DNA of 64,000 bases from Leucobacter sp042726155 (GCF_042726155.1 NZ_JBHXHV010000001.1:930001-994000), one strand, 5' to 3'. Shown: positions 8,235-17,119, numbered from the stretch's first letter. Notes: generated by a model from the letters alone, not told the origin. Numbers and translations: made by a program.

Positions 8235-9263
8235 ATGGAGTGGGATGACGTCGAGCCCGAAAGCGACGAGGCAGCGGGAGCGCTTTGGGATGCCGGCCAC
8301 ACGGGTATCACGCGGGCTGCCGCCCGCGGCGAGCGCACGGTGTACCGGCTTTCAGGTCAGAGCGGGCTCTCGCGACTATCGTTTCGAGCGACTGCGTCGA
8401 GCGTTGAACCCGCGGCTTTTCGGGCGCGGCTCGTCTCAGTTCCGCTCGGCGATATTGGCTACGAGGAGTTCACTGCGACCTCATGCTCGTTCGATCGAAC
8501 GGCGGCCCACGTCGCCTCCGACCGCCTCGATGATGTGCGCGTGAGTGTGCTGCACGACGGGGTCGTGAACCTGGATGTCGACGGTGCTCGCTTTCGCCTT
8601 GAGCCCGGCGACGTGTACGTAGTCGATCTCGCACGGCCCTACTATGCGGATTTCATCGGCACGACGCGGCAGTCTTCGGTCGTGGTGCCGCGTCGGTTGC
8701 TCCGCCTCATAGAGGGAAAAATTGACCTCGTGCGACAACAGCCGGTGTCAGTCTCTGCGCTGTCGGAAGCGTTCGTCGGAGTTCTTTCGGGGCTGGGGAA
8801 GCGGGTGCCAGACGACAACACCGTCGACGCCGAACTGCTCGCACACGCGCTTGTAGACCTCGTGCAGGGCGTGAGTCGCACGCGTGATCGTGGAATCGGC
8901 ATTGATCATGAAGATGTGGTGATACGTAGACGCGTATATGCGCTGATCGAACGCGAATTTCAGCTGCCGGGTTTCAATACCTCCGACGTCGCGGCGCGAC
9001 TTCGTGTCAGCCTGCGCTATCTGTATCGCCTCTTTGCGACCGAGCCGTACTCAGTTGCGCAGCTGCTTCGCGCACGACGAGTGCGCGAGATCCAGATCGG
9101 CCTTGCCGGATCCGCTGAGCGCTTCGACTCTATTGCGCGTCAGGCTGGATTCGGATCGATTGATGCTGCGTATCGCGCATTCAAGGATCTGACCGGTGTG
9201 ACACCGTCGGAGTATCGATTGGATCCCGCGAGTGTCCCGCTGTTGCTGCCGGATCATTCGTGA
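8235..9263 (+). CDS. AraC-family transcriptional regulator
   Basis: This 342-aa regulator has an N-terminal ligand-binding-like beta domain (about 60-180; GVVNLDVDGARFRLEPGDVYVVDL is cupin-like) and a C-terminal pair of helix-turn-helices (about 240-335). The signature SDVAARLRVSLRYLYRLF and the closing IARQAGFGSIDAAYRAFKDLTGVTPSEYR are diagnostic. ATG at 8235 follows a GGGGG stretch at short spacing; GTG at 8214 or TTG at 8231 are alternatives. No target gene is obvious; the downstream DUF805 gene is separated by 261 bp. Confidence 0.88.
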   Translation: MEWDDVEPESDEAAGALWDAGHTGITRAAARGERTVYRLSGQSGLSRLSFRATASSVEPAAFRARLVSVPLGDIGYEEFTATSCSFDRTAAHVASDRLDDVRVSVLHDGVVNLDVDGARFRLEPGDVYVVDLARPYYADFIGTTRQSSVVVPRRLLRLIEGKIDLVRQQPVSVSALSEAFVGVLSGLGKRVPDDNTVDAELLAHALVDLVQGVSRTRDRGIGIDHEDVVIRRRVYALIEREFQLPGFNTSDVAARLRVSLRYLYRLFATEPYSVAQLLRARRVREIQIGLAGSAERFDSIARQAGFGSIDAAYRAFKDLTGVTPSEYRLDPASVPLLLPDHS

Positions 9264-9378
9264 TTTCTGCCACTTTTGTCTCGTTTTCTGCCATCGTTCG
9301 CGTTGGGCGCTGCAATGCATCAGGATGATGATGAGTCACGCACGGTTCATCCGTGTGCGCTCGCATGAGTGCTTCCGT

Positions 9379-9413
9379 CGGGTGCTGTCCCCCCATTCCC
9401 GTTTCAGCACCCG
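9379..9413 (+). terminator. Hairpin downstream of the AraC gene
   Basis: Arms CGGGTGCTG (9379-9387) and CAGCACCCG (9405-9413) match perfectly over 9 bp with a 17-nt loop, followed by GCGGAGCATCTTTTG. It lies 115 nt past the stop of the AraC gene. The rest of 9264-9524 shows nothing else I can support. Confidence 0.5.
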
Positions 9414-9524
9414 GCGGAGCATCTTTTGTTGCACAACTGAGCGTCACGATTCCGGTCGTTTTGCGTCCTTATCTTGTGGGGTGCTCGGCGGACGCCGTGC
9501 CCAGGGATCAACGAGGGGGACACT

Positions 9525-10070
9525 ATGGCGGGCTGTGCGTCAATTTCGGCTGCGGGACGAGAGTTTGGTTCAGCGGCGGAATCCGCGCATCGGCTTGGGT
9601 TCGTCACTGCTGCACCGGTTGAACAGGCCAGCCTCCAGCGGGACCCCGATGCTCCCCGTTCCATCGGCTTCACGGATGCCGTCCGCGGCTATTTTGAAGG
9701 CTCTGTCGTCTTCTCAGGACGGGCTTCCCGCCGGGAGTACTGGTGGGTCGCACTGTTCGTGGCTCTCGTGCAGATCTCGCCGCTCGTGATCGTGATTACC
9801 GGCATCTCGCTGCGCGGCTCTTGGGCAGCGCCTGCGCTCGCGCTCGTCGTGCTCGGTCTGGGGGTGAGCGTGCTGCTGTCCCTGCTCATGCTCCTCCCGT
9901 CGCTGTCGCTCACGTGGCGTCGACTGCACGACGCGAACATTCCGGGTTACTACGCACTCGTCGGTGTGATTCCGGTGGTCGGCACGATCGTGCTCAGCGC
10001 ACTCGCGCTGCTCCCGTCACGACCCGGTGGCGCTCGCTTTGACACACGGAGTGATGCGGCGCAGATTTAG
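9525..10070 (+). CDS. DUF805 membrane protein
   Basis: This 181-aa inner-membrane protein has the DUF805 hallmarks VVFSGRASRREYWW (about 58-71) and LTWRRLHDANIPGYYALVGVIPVVGTIV (about 128-155), with four predicted membrane spans. A non-homologous N-terminal ~40 residues precede the domain. ATG at 9525 has a strong GAGGGGGA ribosome-binding site. The family's function is unknown. It converges with the WYL regulator gene. Confidence 0.85.
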   Translation: MAGCASISAAGREFGSAAESAHRLGFVTAAPVEQASLQRDPDAPRSIGFTDAVRGYFEGSVVFSGRASRREYWWVALFVALVQISPLVIVITGISLRGSWAAPALALVVLGLGVSVLLSLLMLLPSLSLTWRRLHDANIPGYYALVGVIPVVGTIVLSALALLPSRPGGARFDTRSDAAQI

Positions 10071-10119
10071 ACCGAACACCAGCTGTGACTGTCGAATTCT
10101 GAGCGAGGTTTGAGTGGAT

Positions 10120-11103
10120 TTAGCATGTTGCGTCCGCATCGGCGCATAGGGGGTAACGGCTGGTGAGTGCTGCGCCGATCATCGCTAGGTGGTTACACAC
10201 GCTTCGTGGGCCGGTGATCTCCAGCCACTCGACGAGCCCCGCGAGATGGCCGGCGATCCCATATTCGCTAGGAGCATGGATTACCACTGAGATGCGGCCA
10301 TCGCTTGAAGTAGACCCAATTTTGAGGTTATCGCCGAGTGCCGTTTGGAGAAAGCCGAGCCCTTCGGGGGCACAGTTCGCGCGCACCTCAACGACTGTAC
10401 GGTTGCGCTCAGCTTCGTGGGTAATATCGCGCCAATTCTCCGCGAGGTCAAAGTCCTCGGTTCGGTGAACGGGGGCGGCACTTGGGCGAACTGCAGTAAT
10501 GCGGTCGAGGCGAAATGTCCGTCTGCCCGCCGCTGTGTGAGCAACGAGGTACAAGCGTGAACCCTTAGCCACCAGGCCTAGTGGATGAACATTCCTCTCG
10601 GATTCCTGCCCTGCGCTGTCAACGTAGTTGAGCTGCGCCTGCACGCCGCGAATCACGGCATCCTGTAAAATGTCAAGGAACTGCGGACGCCGGTTTACAG
10701 CATCGCTCGCGCCCCACTGTTGCGAATCTACAATCAAGGAAGCGGCAGCGGCCTCGGCCTGCGTACGGAACGACTCAGGCAGGGCCCGGACGAGCTTGCG
10801 AAGGGCCGCCTTCAACTCAGGCTCTGCCTCTGTGGAGGCCGCCGCTGGCCCGGCGACAAGGAACAGGGCGCGAGCTTCGCTCGCGGTGAGGCCTGAAAGG
10901 TCTGTGCGACCGCCCCCGAGAAGACGCCACCCACCGGAACGCCCTTGAATCGAATAGATCGGGACCCCGGCCATGCCGAGTGCATCCAGGTCGCGGCGAG
11001 CAGTGCGCTCAGATATCTCCAGTTCTTTTGCGACTTCCGCGGCGGTGATCTGCTCGCGACGCTGCAGCATCAGGAGGATGGCGATCAAACGATCTGATTT
11101 CAT
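10120..11103 (-). CDS. WYL-domain transcriptional regulator (YafY-like)
   Basis: This 327-aa protein has an N-terminal winged helix (MKSDRLIAILLMLQRREQITAAEVA; ISERTARRDLDALGMAGVP) followed by a WYL domain with VHPLGLVAKGSRLYLVAHT and FRLDRI, and a C-terminal WCX-like part (EYGIAGHLAGLVEWLEITGP). Such regulators sense ligands and often control an adjacent divergent gene. ATG at 11103 has AGAGGA 8 nt upstream. It is divergent from an epoxide-hydrolase-like gene, with a GGTCA/TGACC palindrome between them, so that gene is its likeliest target. Confidence 0.9.
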   Translation of the reverse strand: MKSDRLIAILLMLQRREQITAAEVAKELEISERTARRDLDALGMAGVPIYSIQGRSGGWRLLGGGRTDLSGLTASEARALFLVAGPAAASTEAEPELKAALRKLVRALPESFRTQAEAAAASLIVDSQQWGASDAVNRRPQFLDILQDAVIRGVQAQLNYVDSAGQESERNVHPLGLVAKGSRLYLVAHTAAGRRTFRLDRITAVRPSAAPVHRTEDFDLAENWRDITHEAERNRTVVEVRANCAPEGLGFLQTALGDNLKIGSTSSDGRISVVIHAPSEYGIAGHLAGLVEWLEITGPRSVCNHLAMIGAALTSRYPLCADADATC

Positions 11104-11127
11104 GATTTCTATCCTCTCTGGAAAACC

Positions 11128-11142
11128 GGTCAAAGGGTGACC
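11128..11142. promoter_or_regulatory. Small palindrome in the WYL/hydrolase divergent promoter
   Basis: GGTCA-AAGGG-TGACC (11128-11142) has perfect 5-bp arms in a 63-bp divergent promoter. The position suits an operator for the WYL regulator. The arms are short, so chance cannot be excluded. Confidence 0.35.
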
Positions 11143-11166
11143 TGTTTATGTCATTAGCTTCGATAT

Positions 11167-12120
11167 ATGAACACATCAACGCATGAAGTCCCGTTCCCGG
11201 AACCCACTATGATCACCGTGAACGGCGTCGACCTTGAAGTCTTTGAAGCTGGTCGTGAGAACGCAGGAAAGCCCATCTTTCTCTGTCACGGTTGGCCAGA
11301 TCTTGCATACACTTGGCGCCATCAGATCCCGGCTCTTGTCGATGCCGGTTACCATGTGATTGCCCCCAACCAGCGAGGGTTTGGCGACTCAGCTCGGCCA
11401 ACCAATATTGCCGATTACGATATCGAGCAACTGACGGGTGACCTCGCCGCCTTGCTCGACCATTTCGGTTACGAGAGCGCGACCTTCGTCGGTCACGATT
11501 GGGGAGCGTTCGTCGTTTGGAGCTTCGCGCTGCTGCATCCGAATCGGGTGGACAAGATCGTTGCGCTGAGTCTGCCGTACCTCGAACGCGGCGAGATGCC
11601 ATGGCTGGATTTCATGGATGCGGTGCTCGGGAGTGACTACTATTTTGTGCACTTCAACAAGCAGCCGGGAGTCGCTGACGCCGTTTTCGACGCCGATCCC
11701 GCGCGTTTTATTAACAACCTCTACCGTCGGGATGAGCCGGCGATGCCGCCTAAACCAGGCATGGCGATGATCGAGATCGCGCAGAATGCCTCTCCTCTTG
11801 GAAAGCCTCTGCTCACTGCACGCGAGTTGGCGGTCTACGATTCGGCGTTCAAGCATTCCGGGTTCACGGGCGGCATCAATTGGTACCGCAACCTCAACCG
11901 CAACTGGCACCTTCTCGCAGACGCCGACCCCGTTATCCGTCAGCCGGCGCTCATGATCTACGGTCTTCGCGACGCGGTCGCTCGATCTGAACGCCTCTCA
12001 GTGTTTGTTCCGAACGTTGAAGAGATCAGCTTTGACAGCGGACACTGGGTCCAGCAGGAGCGCCACAGCGAAACCACGAGCGCAATCCTCGAATGGTTGG
12101 CCCGGACGCCGGCGGGTTAA
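11167..12120 (+). CDS. Epoxide-hydrolase-like alpha/beta hydrolase
   Basis: This 317-aa soluble enzyme has the epoxide hydrolase layout: oxyanion motif HGWP (41-44), nucleophile D111 in GHDWGA (an aspartate, not serine), acid D269 in YGLRDAVA and base H293 in DSGHW. An aspartate nucleophile fits epoxide hydrolases or haloalkane dehalogenases; the HGWP motif favours the former. The start has no clear ribosome-binding site; ATG at 11209 is an alternative. It is divergent from the WYL regulator. Confidence 0.82.
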   Translation: MNTSTHEVPFPEPTMITVNGVDLEVFEAGRENAGKPIFLCHGWPDLAYTWRHQIPALVDAGYHVIAPNQRGFGDSARPTNIADYDIEQLTGDLAALLDHFGYESATFVGHDWGAFVVWSFALLHPNRVDKIVALSLPYLERGEMPWLDFMDAVLGSDYYFVHFNKQPGVADAVFDADPARFINNLYRRDEPAMPPKPGMAMIEIAQNASPLGKPLLTARELAVYDSAFKHSGFTGGINWYRNLNRNWHLLADADPVIRQPALMIYGLRDAVARSERLSVFVPNVEEISFDSGHWVQQERHSETTSAILEWLARTPAG

Positions 12121-12275
12121 AAGGCAGAGACGGACGGCACGTGGCACATGCACCGACATGTAGCTATGCAGATCCACCGTGAACAAACGAGAGGGTTCTC
12201 AGTCTCTGACCCGCGAACCTCGTACAGTGAAACCACTGCGGAAACGTCTGTTTTCGCGATGAATGGGAGGGCAAC

Positions 12276-13124
12276 ATGGGATTCATCACCGTCGGCACCG
12301 AGAACACCACCCCGATCGAGCTGTATTACGAGGATCAGGGCGAGGGGCAGCCAGTCGTACTCATTCACGGCTACCCGTTGAACGGTCACAGCTGGGAACG
12401 TCAGGCGCGCGAGCTGCTCGCCGCCGGGTATCGCGTCATCACCTACGATCGCCGCGGTTTCGGCAACTCGTCGAAGGTGCACACGGGCTACGACTACGAC
12501 ACCTTCGCGGCCGACCTCAACAGTGTGCTGGAGACGCTCGATCTACATGACGTAGTGCTCGTCGGATTCTCGATGGGTACGGGCGAGCTTGCCCGCTACG
12601 TGGGCAAGTACGGTCACGACCGCGTGGCTAAACTCGCGTTTCTTGCGTCGCTCGAGCCGTTCCTCGTTCAGACGGACGGCAACCCCGAGGGTGTGCCGCA
12701 GAGTGTCTTCGACGACATCGAGGCGGCGGCGAAGGGCGACCGTTACGCCTGGTTCACCCAGTTCTTCGCGAATTTCTACAACCTCGACGACACGCTCGGT
12801 AGCCGCATCAGCCAGGAGGCCGTCACCGGCAGCTGGAATGTGGCGACCGCGAGTGCGCCCGTGGCCTCATACGCCGTGGTGCCGACCTGGATCGAGGATT
12901 TCCGCAGCGACGTCGACGCGGTGCGTGAGAGCGGAAAGCCGACACTGATCTTGCACGGCACTGCCGACAACATCCTTCCGATCGATGCCACCGCCCGCCG
13001 GTTCAGCAAGCTGGTTCCGAACGCGCGGTACATCGAAATCGAGGGTGCCCCGCACGGTCTGCTCTGGACTCACGCAGACGAGGTAAATGCGGCGCTCGCC
13101 GATTTCCTCTCCGCGGAGCAGTAA
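12276..13124 (+). CDS. Alpha/beta hydrolase of the cofactor-free haloperoxidase type
   Basis: This 282-aa enzyme has the triad S99 (GFSMG), D231 (HGTADNILP) and H260 (GAPHGLLWTH), plus the characteristic DRRGFGNSS. The sequence closely follows non-heme chloroperoxidase-like esterases, which work as perhydrolases or esterases in the cytoplasm. ATG at 12276 is preceded by GGGAGGGCAAC. A TACAGT -10 candidate lies at 12225-12230. It follows the epoxide-hydrolase gene by 155 bp and may be transcribed separately. Confidence 0.87.
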   Translation: MGFITVGTENTTPIELYYEDQGEGQPVVLIHGYPLNGHSWERQARELLAAGYRVITYDRRGFGNSSKVHTGYDYDTFAADLNSVLETLDLHDVVLVGFSMGTGELARYVGKYGHDRVAKLAFLASLEPFLVQTDGNPEGVPQSVFDDIEAAAKGDRYAWFTQFFANFYNLDDTLGSRISQEAVTGSWNVATASAPVASYAVVPTWIEDFRSDVDAVRESGKPTLILHGTADNILPIDATARRFSKLVPNARYIEIEGAPHGLLWTHADEVNAALADFLSAEQ

Positions 13125-13142
13125 GGCTCGCCTCGCGCCGCG

Positions 13143-13682
13143 TTAGCGCTCGCTAAACGGAGGGTCGATCAGCAGATCGGCCCGCTCGGCGAGATACGAG
13201 GCTAGGGTCGGCGCTCCCGAGAGTGGAGCGCCGACCCGCCAGCGCACACGAAGCTCCCCGGAGTCGTACCCGACAGGCAGTTCGGTACCGACGGCGGGCG
13301 TCGCATCGAGCGGGATCGGCGCCGCATCGTAATTCACCTCATCGCCGACGGCGTATCCGCCGCGAAGCGCTGCCGCGGCGATCTCTCGCCGCTCTTCACG
13401 CGACAGCGACTGGTACCCGGGGCGCCCGCGTTCGGCAGCGCGCGTTGCGTGCCCGAGGGCGTACAGTTCGCCGGAATCCGTGAGCAGCAGTGCGCCGAGA
13501 CGCCACACCTCGCCCAACGCGCGCATCGTCGGGGGTTTGATACGTAGAAAGCCGCGCCGAGGCTCGACGTATTCAGCGAGATACTCGCGGGGTACTCCCG
13601 CGGACGCGAGTCGGCCGGCGGTTTCAGCACACGCAGCCCGCGCCCGCGCACTCGCAGCGGCGATTTCGGGCGACTCAGGCAC
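13143..13682 (-). CDS. Conserved hypothetical protein
   Basis: This encodes 179 aa that I do not recognise by function. It has an alanine/arginine-rich helical start (ARARAACAETAGRL) and then a beta-rich part with LGEVWRLGALLLTDSGELYALGHATRAAERGRPGYQ-like and RREIAAAALRGGY segments. No signal peptide, membrane span or nucleotide motif is seen. I chose GTG at 13682 because a TACACT -10 box lies exactly 6 nt upstream (leaderless pattern); GTG at 13703 or 13709 would extend it by 7-9 residues. It is divergent from the EamA exporter and ends 19 nt from the haloperoxidase-like gene. Confidence 0.65.
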   Translation of the reverse strand: MPESPEIAAASARARAACAETAGRLASAGVPREYLAEYVEPRRGFLRIKPPTMRALGEVWRLGALLLTDSGELYALGHATRAAERGRPGYQSLSREERREIAAAALRGGYAVGDEVNYDAAPIPLDATPAVGTELPVGYDSGELRVRWRVGAPLSGAPTLASYLAERADLLIDPPFSER

Positions 13683-13688
13683 CCGGCC

Positions 13689-13694
13689 AGTGTA
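13689..13694 (-). promoter_or_regulatory. -10 box of the leaderless hypothetical gene
   Basis: TACACT on the minus strand, 6 nt before GTG at 13682. It faces away from the EamA -10 box 15 bp away, forming a compact divergent promoter. Confidence 0.5.
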
Positions 13695-13709
13695 ACCCCG
13701 CACCGCCAC

Positions 13710-13715
13710 TATGCT
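13710..13715 (+). promoter_or_regulatory. -10 box of leaderless EamA gene
   Basis: TATGCT with 7 nt to the ATG at 13723; no ribosome-binding site is present. This decides the EamA start over the ATG at 13711, which lies inside the -10 box itself. Confidence 0.55.
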
Positions 13716-13722
13716 CGGTCTG

Positions 13723-14607
13723 ATGAGCACTCCCGCGACCGCCCAGGGCTTTGATCGAGGTGCCATCGTGCGCGCGATGATTCTCGTGCTGATCGGCGCC
13801 ACCGGTGTGCAGCTTTCGGCCGTGTTCGCAGTGGGGCTCTTCGAGCCACTCGGCGTGCTCGGCACGAGTTCGCTGCGCCTCACGATTGCCGCCGTCATCT
13901 TGCTCGTCATCTTCCGCCCACGGCTGCGCGGGCGCAGCCGCACGGAGTGGGCCGGCATCGTTGTGTACGGCATTGCGATGGCTGCGATGAACGCGATGCT
14001 CTATCTCGCGGTCGACCGACTGCCGCTCGGGATCGCGACGACCCTCGACTTCCTCGGGCCGTGCGCTGTCGCGCTGTTCGCCTCCCGGCGCATCAGAGAA
14101 GGTCTGCTCGCGGTCGTCGCGCTGCTCGGAGTCGCCCTGATCGCGGGGTTCGGTGGACCGCTCGATCCGCTTGGCATCGTGTTCGGGCTGCTCGCTGGCG
14201 CGGCCTTCGGCCTCTATACCCTGCTCGCCGCGCGTGTCGGACAATCGGGAGCTGGCCTGCAGGGAGTCGCGCTGTCGGTCGTCGTCGCTGCGATCCTGAC
14301 CCTTCCGTTCTCGGTGCCGACAGTGCCACGAATAGAGCTGCCTCACCTCGTGCCCCTCGTCGCGTCCGCGTTGCTCGGCACGGCGCTCGCGTTCTCCGTC
14401 GACACCCTCGCGGGTCGTCTCACGTCGGCCCGTGTACTGGGCGTGTTCTTCGCGTTCGACCCGGTCGTCGGCACGATCGTCGGGGCACTCTTTCTCGGCC
14501 AGATTCTCTCGCCGATTGCGCTCAGTGGCGTCGTGCTCGTGGTCGTCGCGGGCGCCGGCATTGTTTGGTTTGCGGGCTCCGACACCCGCAATAGACTGGA
14601 CGAGTGA
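13723..14607 (+). CDS. EamA/RhtA-like drug/metabolite-family exporter
   Basis: This 294-aa membrane protein has about ten hydrophobic segments arranged as two EamA repeats. Signature stretches such as LGIATTLDFLGPCAVAL and YTLLAARVG place it near RhtA, an exporter of threonine and homoserine; the actual substrate is unknown. It carries a leaderless start at 13723. Its TGA overlaps the GTG start of the CYTH gene by 4 nt, so the two are coupled although a second -10 box also precedes the CYTH gene. Confidence 0.85.
   Translation: MSTPATAQGFDRGAIVRAMILVLIGATGVQLSAVFAVGLFEPLGVLGTSSLRLTIAAVILLVIFRPRLRGRSRTEWAGIVVYGIAMAAMNAMLYLAVDRLPLGIATTLDFLGPCAVALFASRRIREGLLAVVALLGVALIAGFGGPLDPLGIVFGLLAGAAFGLYTLLAARVGQSGAGLQGVALSVVVAAILTLPFSVPTVPRIELPHLVPLVASALLGTALAFSVDTLAGRLTSARVLGVFFAFDPVVGTIVGALFLGQILSPIALSGVVLVVVAGAGIVWFAGSDTRNRLDE
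14592..14597 (+). promoter_or_regulatory. Internal -10 box before the CYTH gene
   Basis: TAGACT 6 nt before GTG at 14604, inside the end of the EamA gene. It could produce a separate leaderless CYTH transcript. Confidence 0.4.
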
Positions 14608-15338
14608 GCAAAAACGCTGGTCAAGCATCGCTCGAGATCGAGCGCAAATACGAGGTGGCGGCCGACCTCCCGTTGCCTCCAGCAGACGCGTTTGCCGAGA
14701 TCGGACTGCGCGCGGCGTCGCCGGTCACCTATGAGCTGTCGGCGGTGTACTTCGACACGGGCGACGCTGATCTTGCGAGGCGCGGGCTCGCCATGCGGGT
14801 GCGCCACGGCGGCGCCGACGCGGGCTGGCATCTGAAGCAGCGTGGCAGCGACGGCGTACGCGAACTGTTCTGGCCGCTGAGCGAGGCGGTGCCCGACGGG
14901 CTGCGCGCCGAGCTGCGCGAGCGCATCGGCGGGGCGGCAGACGCGGTAGCGCCGATCGCTGAGCTCGCGACCGAGCGCACCATCGTCGTGCTGAGTGACG
15001 AAGCTGGCGCTGAGCTCATTGAACTCGCCGACGATCGTGTCGACGCATTTGACCGTGTTTCCGGCATCACGCGCGCCTGGCGGGAATGGGAGGCCGAGCT
15101 GATTCCCGGTGCTGCGGTCGAGGCGCTTTCGCTCGTGGAACCCGTGCTGCTTGCGGCGGGCGCGGTGCCGTCGCTGAGCGTCGCGAAGATTGCTCGCGCC
15201 ACGGGTAGGCTCGTCGACGCTGCTCGCGCTTCGGGAGCGAGCGCGGCAGTCATCGCGGAGCTTGAAGCACTCGATCGCTCCGACCGGGCCGCTGCTGAGG
15301 CGTCCACGGGTACTCCAGTTGAAGGAACTGACGTATGA
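14604..15338 (+). CDS. CYTH domain protein
   Basis: This 244-aa protein has the CYTH signature EIERKYEV (ExExK, residues 11-18), VYFDTGDADLARRGLAMRVR and WHLKQRG, together the triphosphate tunnel residues. CYTH enzymes act on triphosphorylated substrates such as inorganic triphosphate or thiamine triphosphate. Only the C-terminal part beyond about 200 lacks CYTH features; there is no CHAD domain. The start is GTG, overlapping the EamA stop; the end overlaps the next ATG (ATGA). Confidence 0.9.
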   Translation: MSKNAGQASLEIERKYEVAADLPLPPADAFAEIGLRAASPVTYELSAVYFDTGDADLARRGLAMRVRHGGADAGWHLKQRGSDGVRELFWPLSEAVPDGLRAELRERIGGAADAVAPIAELATERTIVVLSDEAGAELIELADDRVDAFDRVSGITRAWREWEAELIPGAAVEALSLVEPVLLAAGAVPSLSVAKIARATGRLVDAARASGASAAVIAELEALDRSDRAAAEASTGTPVEGTDV

Positions 15339-15547
15339 GCCAGAAGTCCAACCCGCGCGGTCGCAAGGAATCGCCCGAAGAGCCGCCGTCGCAGAGCGCT
15401 CGTCGCAAGCAGATCATTATCGGGCTGGTGATGGGACTGATCATGGGCGTGCTGCTCGGTGCCCTCACGCAGTTCTGGCTGTGGCTGCCGGCCGGGCTCG
15501 CGATGGGGCTCGCAACCGGTGCCATTATGAAACCCCCAAGCGACTGA
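15335..15547 (+). CDS. Small two-TM membrane protein
   Basis: This 70-aa protein has a hydrophilic basic N-terminus (SQKSNPRGRKESPEEPPSQSARRKQ) followed by two glycine-rich hydrophobic segments (about 27-45 and 48-65). Its ATG overlaps the stop of the CYTH gene, so it is translated with it. I do not recognise a function. A stem-loop follows 10 nt after its stop. Confidence 0.7.
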   Translation: MSQKSNPRGRKESPEEPPSQSARRKQIIIGLVMGLIMGVLLGALTQFWLWLPAGLAMGLATGAIMKPPSD

Positions 15548-15556
15548 TTTCGCGGT

Positions 15557-15603
15557 AGATTTTGGCTTTTACCTGCGGATTCAGCAAAAATCTGTCGAGT
15601 TTT
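15557..15603 (+). terminator. Stem-loop after the CYTH operon
   Basis: AGATTTTGGCT (15557-15567) pairs with AGCAAAAATCT (15593-15603) with one mismatch and a 25-nt loop. It is AT-rich against its surroundings and closes the EamA-CYTH-membrane protein unit. No clean U-tract follows. Confidence 0.4.
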
Positions 15604-15694
15604 GCGCGATCCGGCAGGAATTCTGGGTGATTCGCGATGTACACCTGAGCGCGAGTGTGCGAGGATCGAACCGGACATCGAGGACGAGGAATCC

Positions 15695-17119
15695 ATGCAC
15701 CCCACCATTTTTGAAACCCGTATTCCCGAGGCGCGCGTCATTGACGAGGCGCTCGCAGACACGAAACTGTCGTGCTTCTGGACCGATGATGTTGAGCAGC
15801 ACGCGCCGCGCCACCCCGAGCTCAGCGGCGACCAGCAGGTCGACGACGCCGTCGTCGGCGGAGGCTTCGCCGGGCTGTGGACGGCTATCAAGCTCAAGAC
15901 CGCACACCCCGAGCGCCGCGTCGTGCTCGTCGAGGCAGTGCGCGTCGGCTGGGCAGCATCGGGCCGCAACGGCGGATTCTGCGAGGCCAGCATTACGCAC
16001 GGCGAACCGAACGCGGAATCGCGGTGGCCGAACGAGACCGGCACGCTGCGGCGGCTCGGCTACGAGAATCTCGACGCAATTGAACGGTTCATTCATGAGC
16101 ATCAGCTCGACGTCGACTTCGAGCGCAACGGTGCGCTGGCCGTCGCGAACGAGGCGTATCAGCTGGATTGGCTCGGCGAGAGCGCCGACGAGCACGTCGT
16201 GACGCTCGACCAAAGCGCCGTGCAGAGCCGCATCAATTCGCCGACGTTCCTCGGCGGAGAGTTCTCCCCGAGCGAGAACGCGAACGTGCACCCGGCCAAG
16301 CTCGCACTCGAGCTGGCGCGCCACGCGGCGTCGATCGGAGTGGAGATCTACGAGGGTTCGCCGGTGCAACATCTCGAGGGATCGGCCGAGCAGCCGATCC
16401 GGTTGACCGTTGCGAACGGGAGCAGCGTGACGGCCGAGCGCGTCGCGCTCTGCACGAACGTGTTTCCGTCGCTCTTGAAGCGCTACCGCTTCCACACGAT
16501 TCCGGTCTACGACTACGTGCTGATGACGGAACCGCTCACCGACGAGCAGCTCGCGTCAATCGGCTGGGAGGGCCGCGAAGGACTCTCTGATCTCGCGAAC
16601 CAGTTCCATTACTCGCGGCTCACGAAAGACAATCGCATTCTGTGGGGTGGTTACGACGCGGTGTACCACGCGGGCGGGCGCATCAAACGCGAATACGAGG
16701 ATCGGATCGAGAGCCACCGCAAGCTCGCGAGCCACTTCTTCACCACCTTCCCGCAGCTCGCGGGCGTGAAGTTCTCGCACCGCTGGGCCGGCGTAATCGA
16801 CTCGAGCACGCGCTTCTGCGCGTTCTTCGGGCAGGCGCACGGTGGGCGCGTGCAGTACGTTTCCGGTTTCACAGGTCTCGGTGTCGGCGCGACGCACTTT
16901 GCCGCCGACGTTATGGTTGATCGGTTTGAGGGTCGCGTCACGGAACGCACCGAGCTCGAAATGGTGAAGCAGATGCCGCTGCCGTTCCCGCCCGAGCCCG
17001 CGGCGGCCATTGGCGTGAATCTCTTCCGGTGGTCGTTCGACCAGGCCGACCACAACGGTGGCAAGCGCAACCTCTTCTTGAAGGCCATGGACGCCGTGGG
17101 ATTCGGGTTCGACTCGTGA
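15695..17119 (+). CDS. FAD-dependent oxidoreductase (DAO / gamma-glutamylputrescine-oxidase-like)
   Basis: This 474-aa flavoenzyme has the dinucleotide-binding GGGFAGLW at residues 55-62 and the DAO-family AASGRNGGFCEASITHG segment, with the closing GFTGLGVGATHFAADVM typical of FAD-binding amine oxidases. Relatives oxidise amino groups of glycine/sarcosine-type or polyamine derivatives; the substrate here is unknown. ATG at 15695 has GAGGACGAGGA upstream. It is coupled to a cupin gene by a GTGA overlap, a common actinobacterial pair. Confidence 0.88.
   Translation: MHPTIFETRIPEARVIDEALADTKLSCFWTDDVEQHAPRHPELSGDQQVDDAVVGGGFAGLWTAIKLKTAHPERRVVLVEAVRVGWAASGRNGGFCEASITHGEPNAESRWPNETGTLRRLGYENLDAIERFIHEHQLDVDFERNGALAVANEAYQLDWLGESADEHVVTLDQSAVQSRINSPTFLGGEFSPSENANVHPAKLALELARHAASIGVEIYEGSPVQHLEGSAEQPIRLTVANGSSVTAERVALCTNVFPSLLKRYRFHTIPVYDYVLMTEPLTDEQLASIGWEGREGLSDLANQFHYSRLTKDNRILWGGYDAVYHAGGRIKREYEDRIESHRKLASHFFTTFPQLAGVKFSHRWAGVIDSSTRFCAFFGQAHGGRVQYVSGFTGLGVGATHFAADVMVDRFEGRVTERTELEMVKQMPLPFPPEPAAAIGVNLFRWSFDQADHNGGKRNLFLKAMDAVGFGFDS

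Noticed and set aside
13675..14628. Long minus-strand frame opposite the EamA exporter
   Set aside because: Composition rich in Arg, Glu, Asp, Gly typical of antisense shadows in high-GC genomes; the EamA frame has clear membrane helices.
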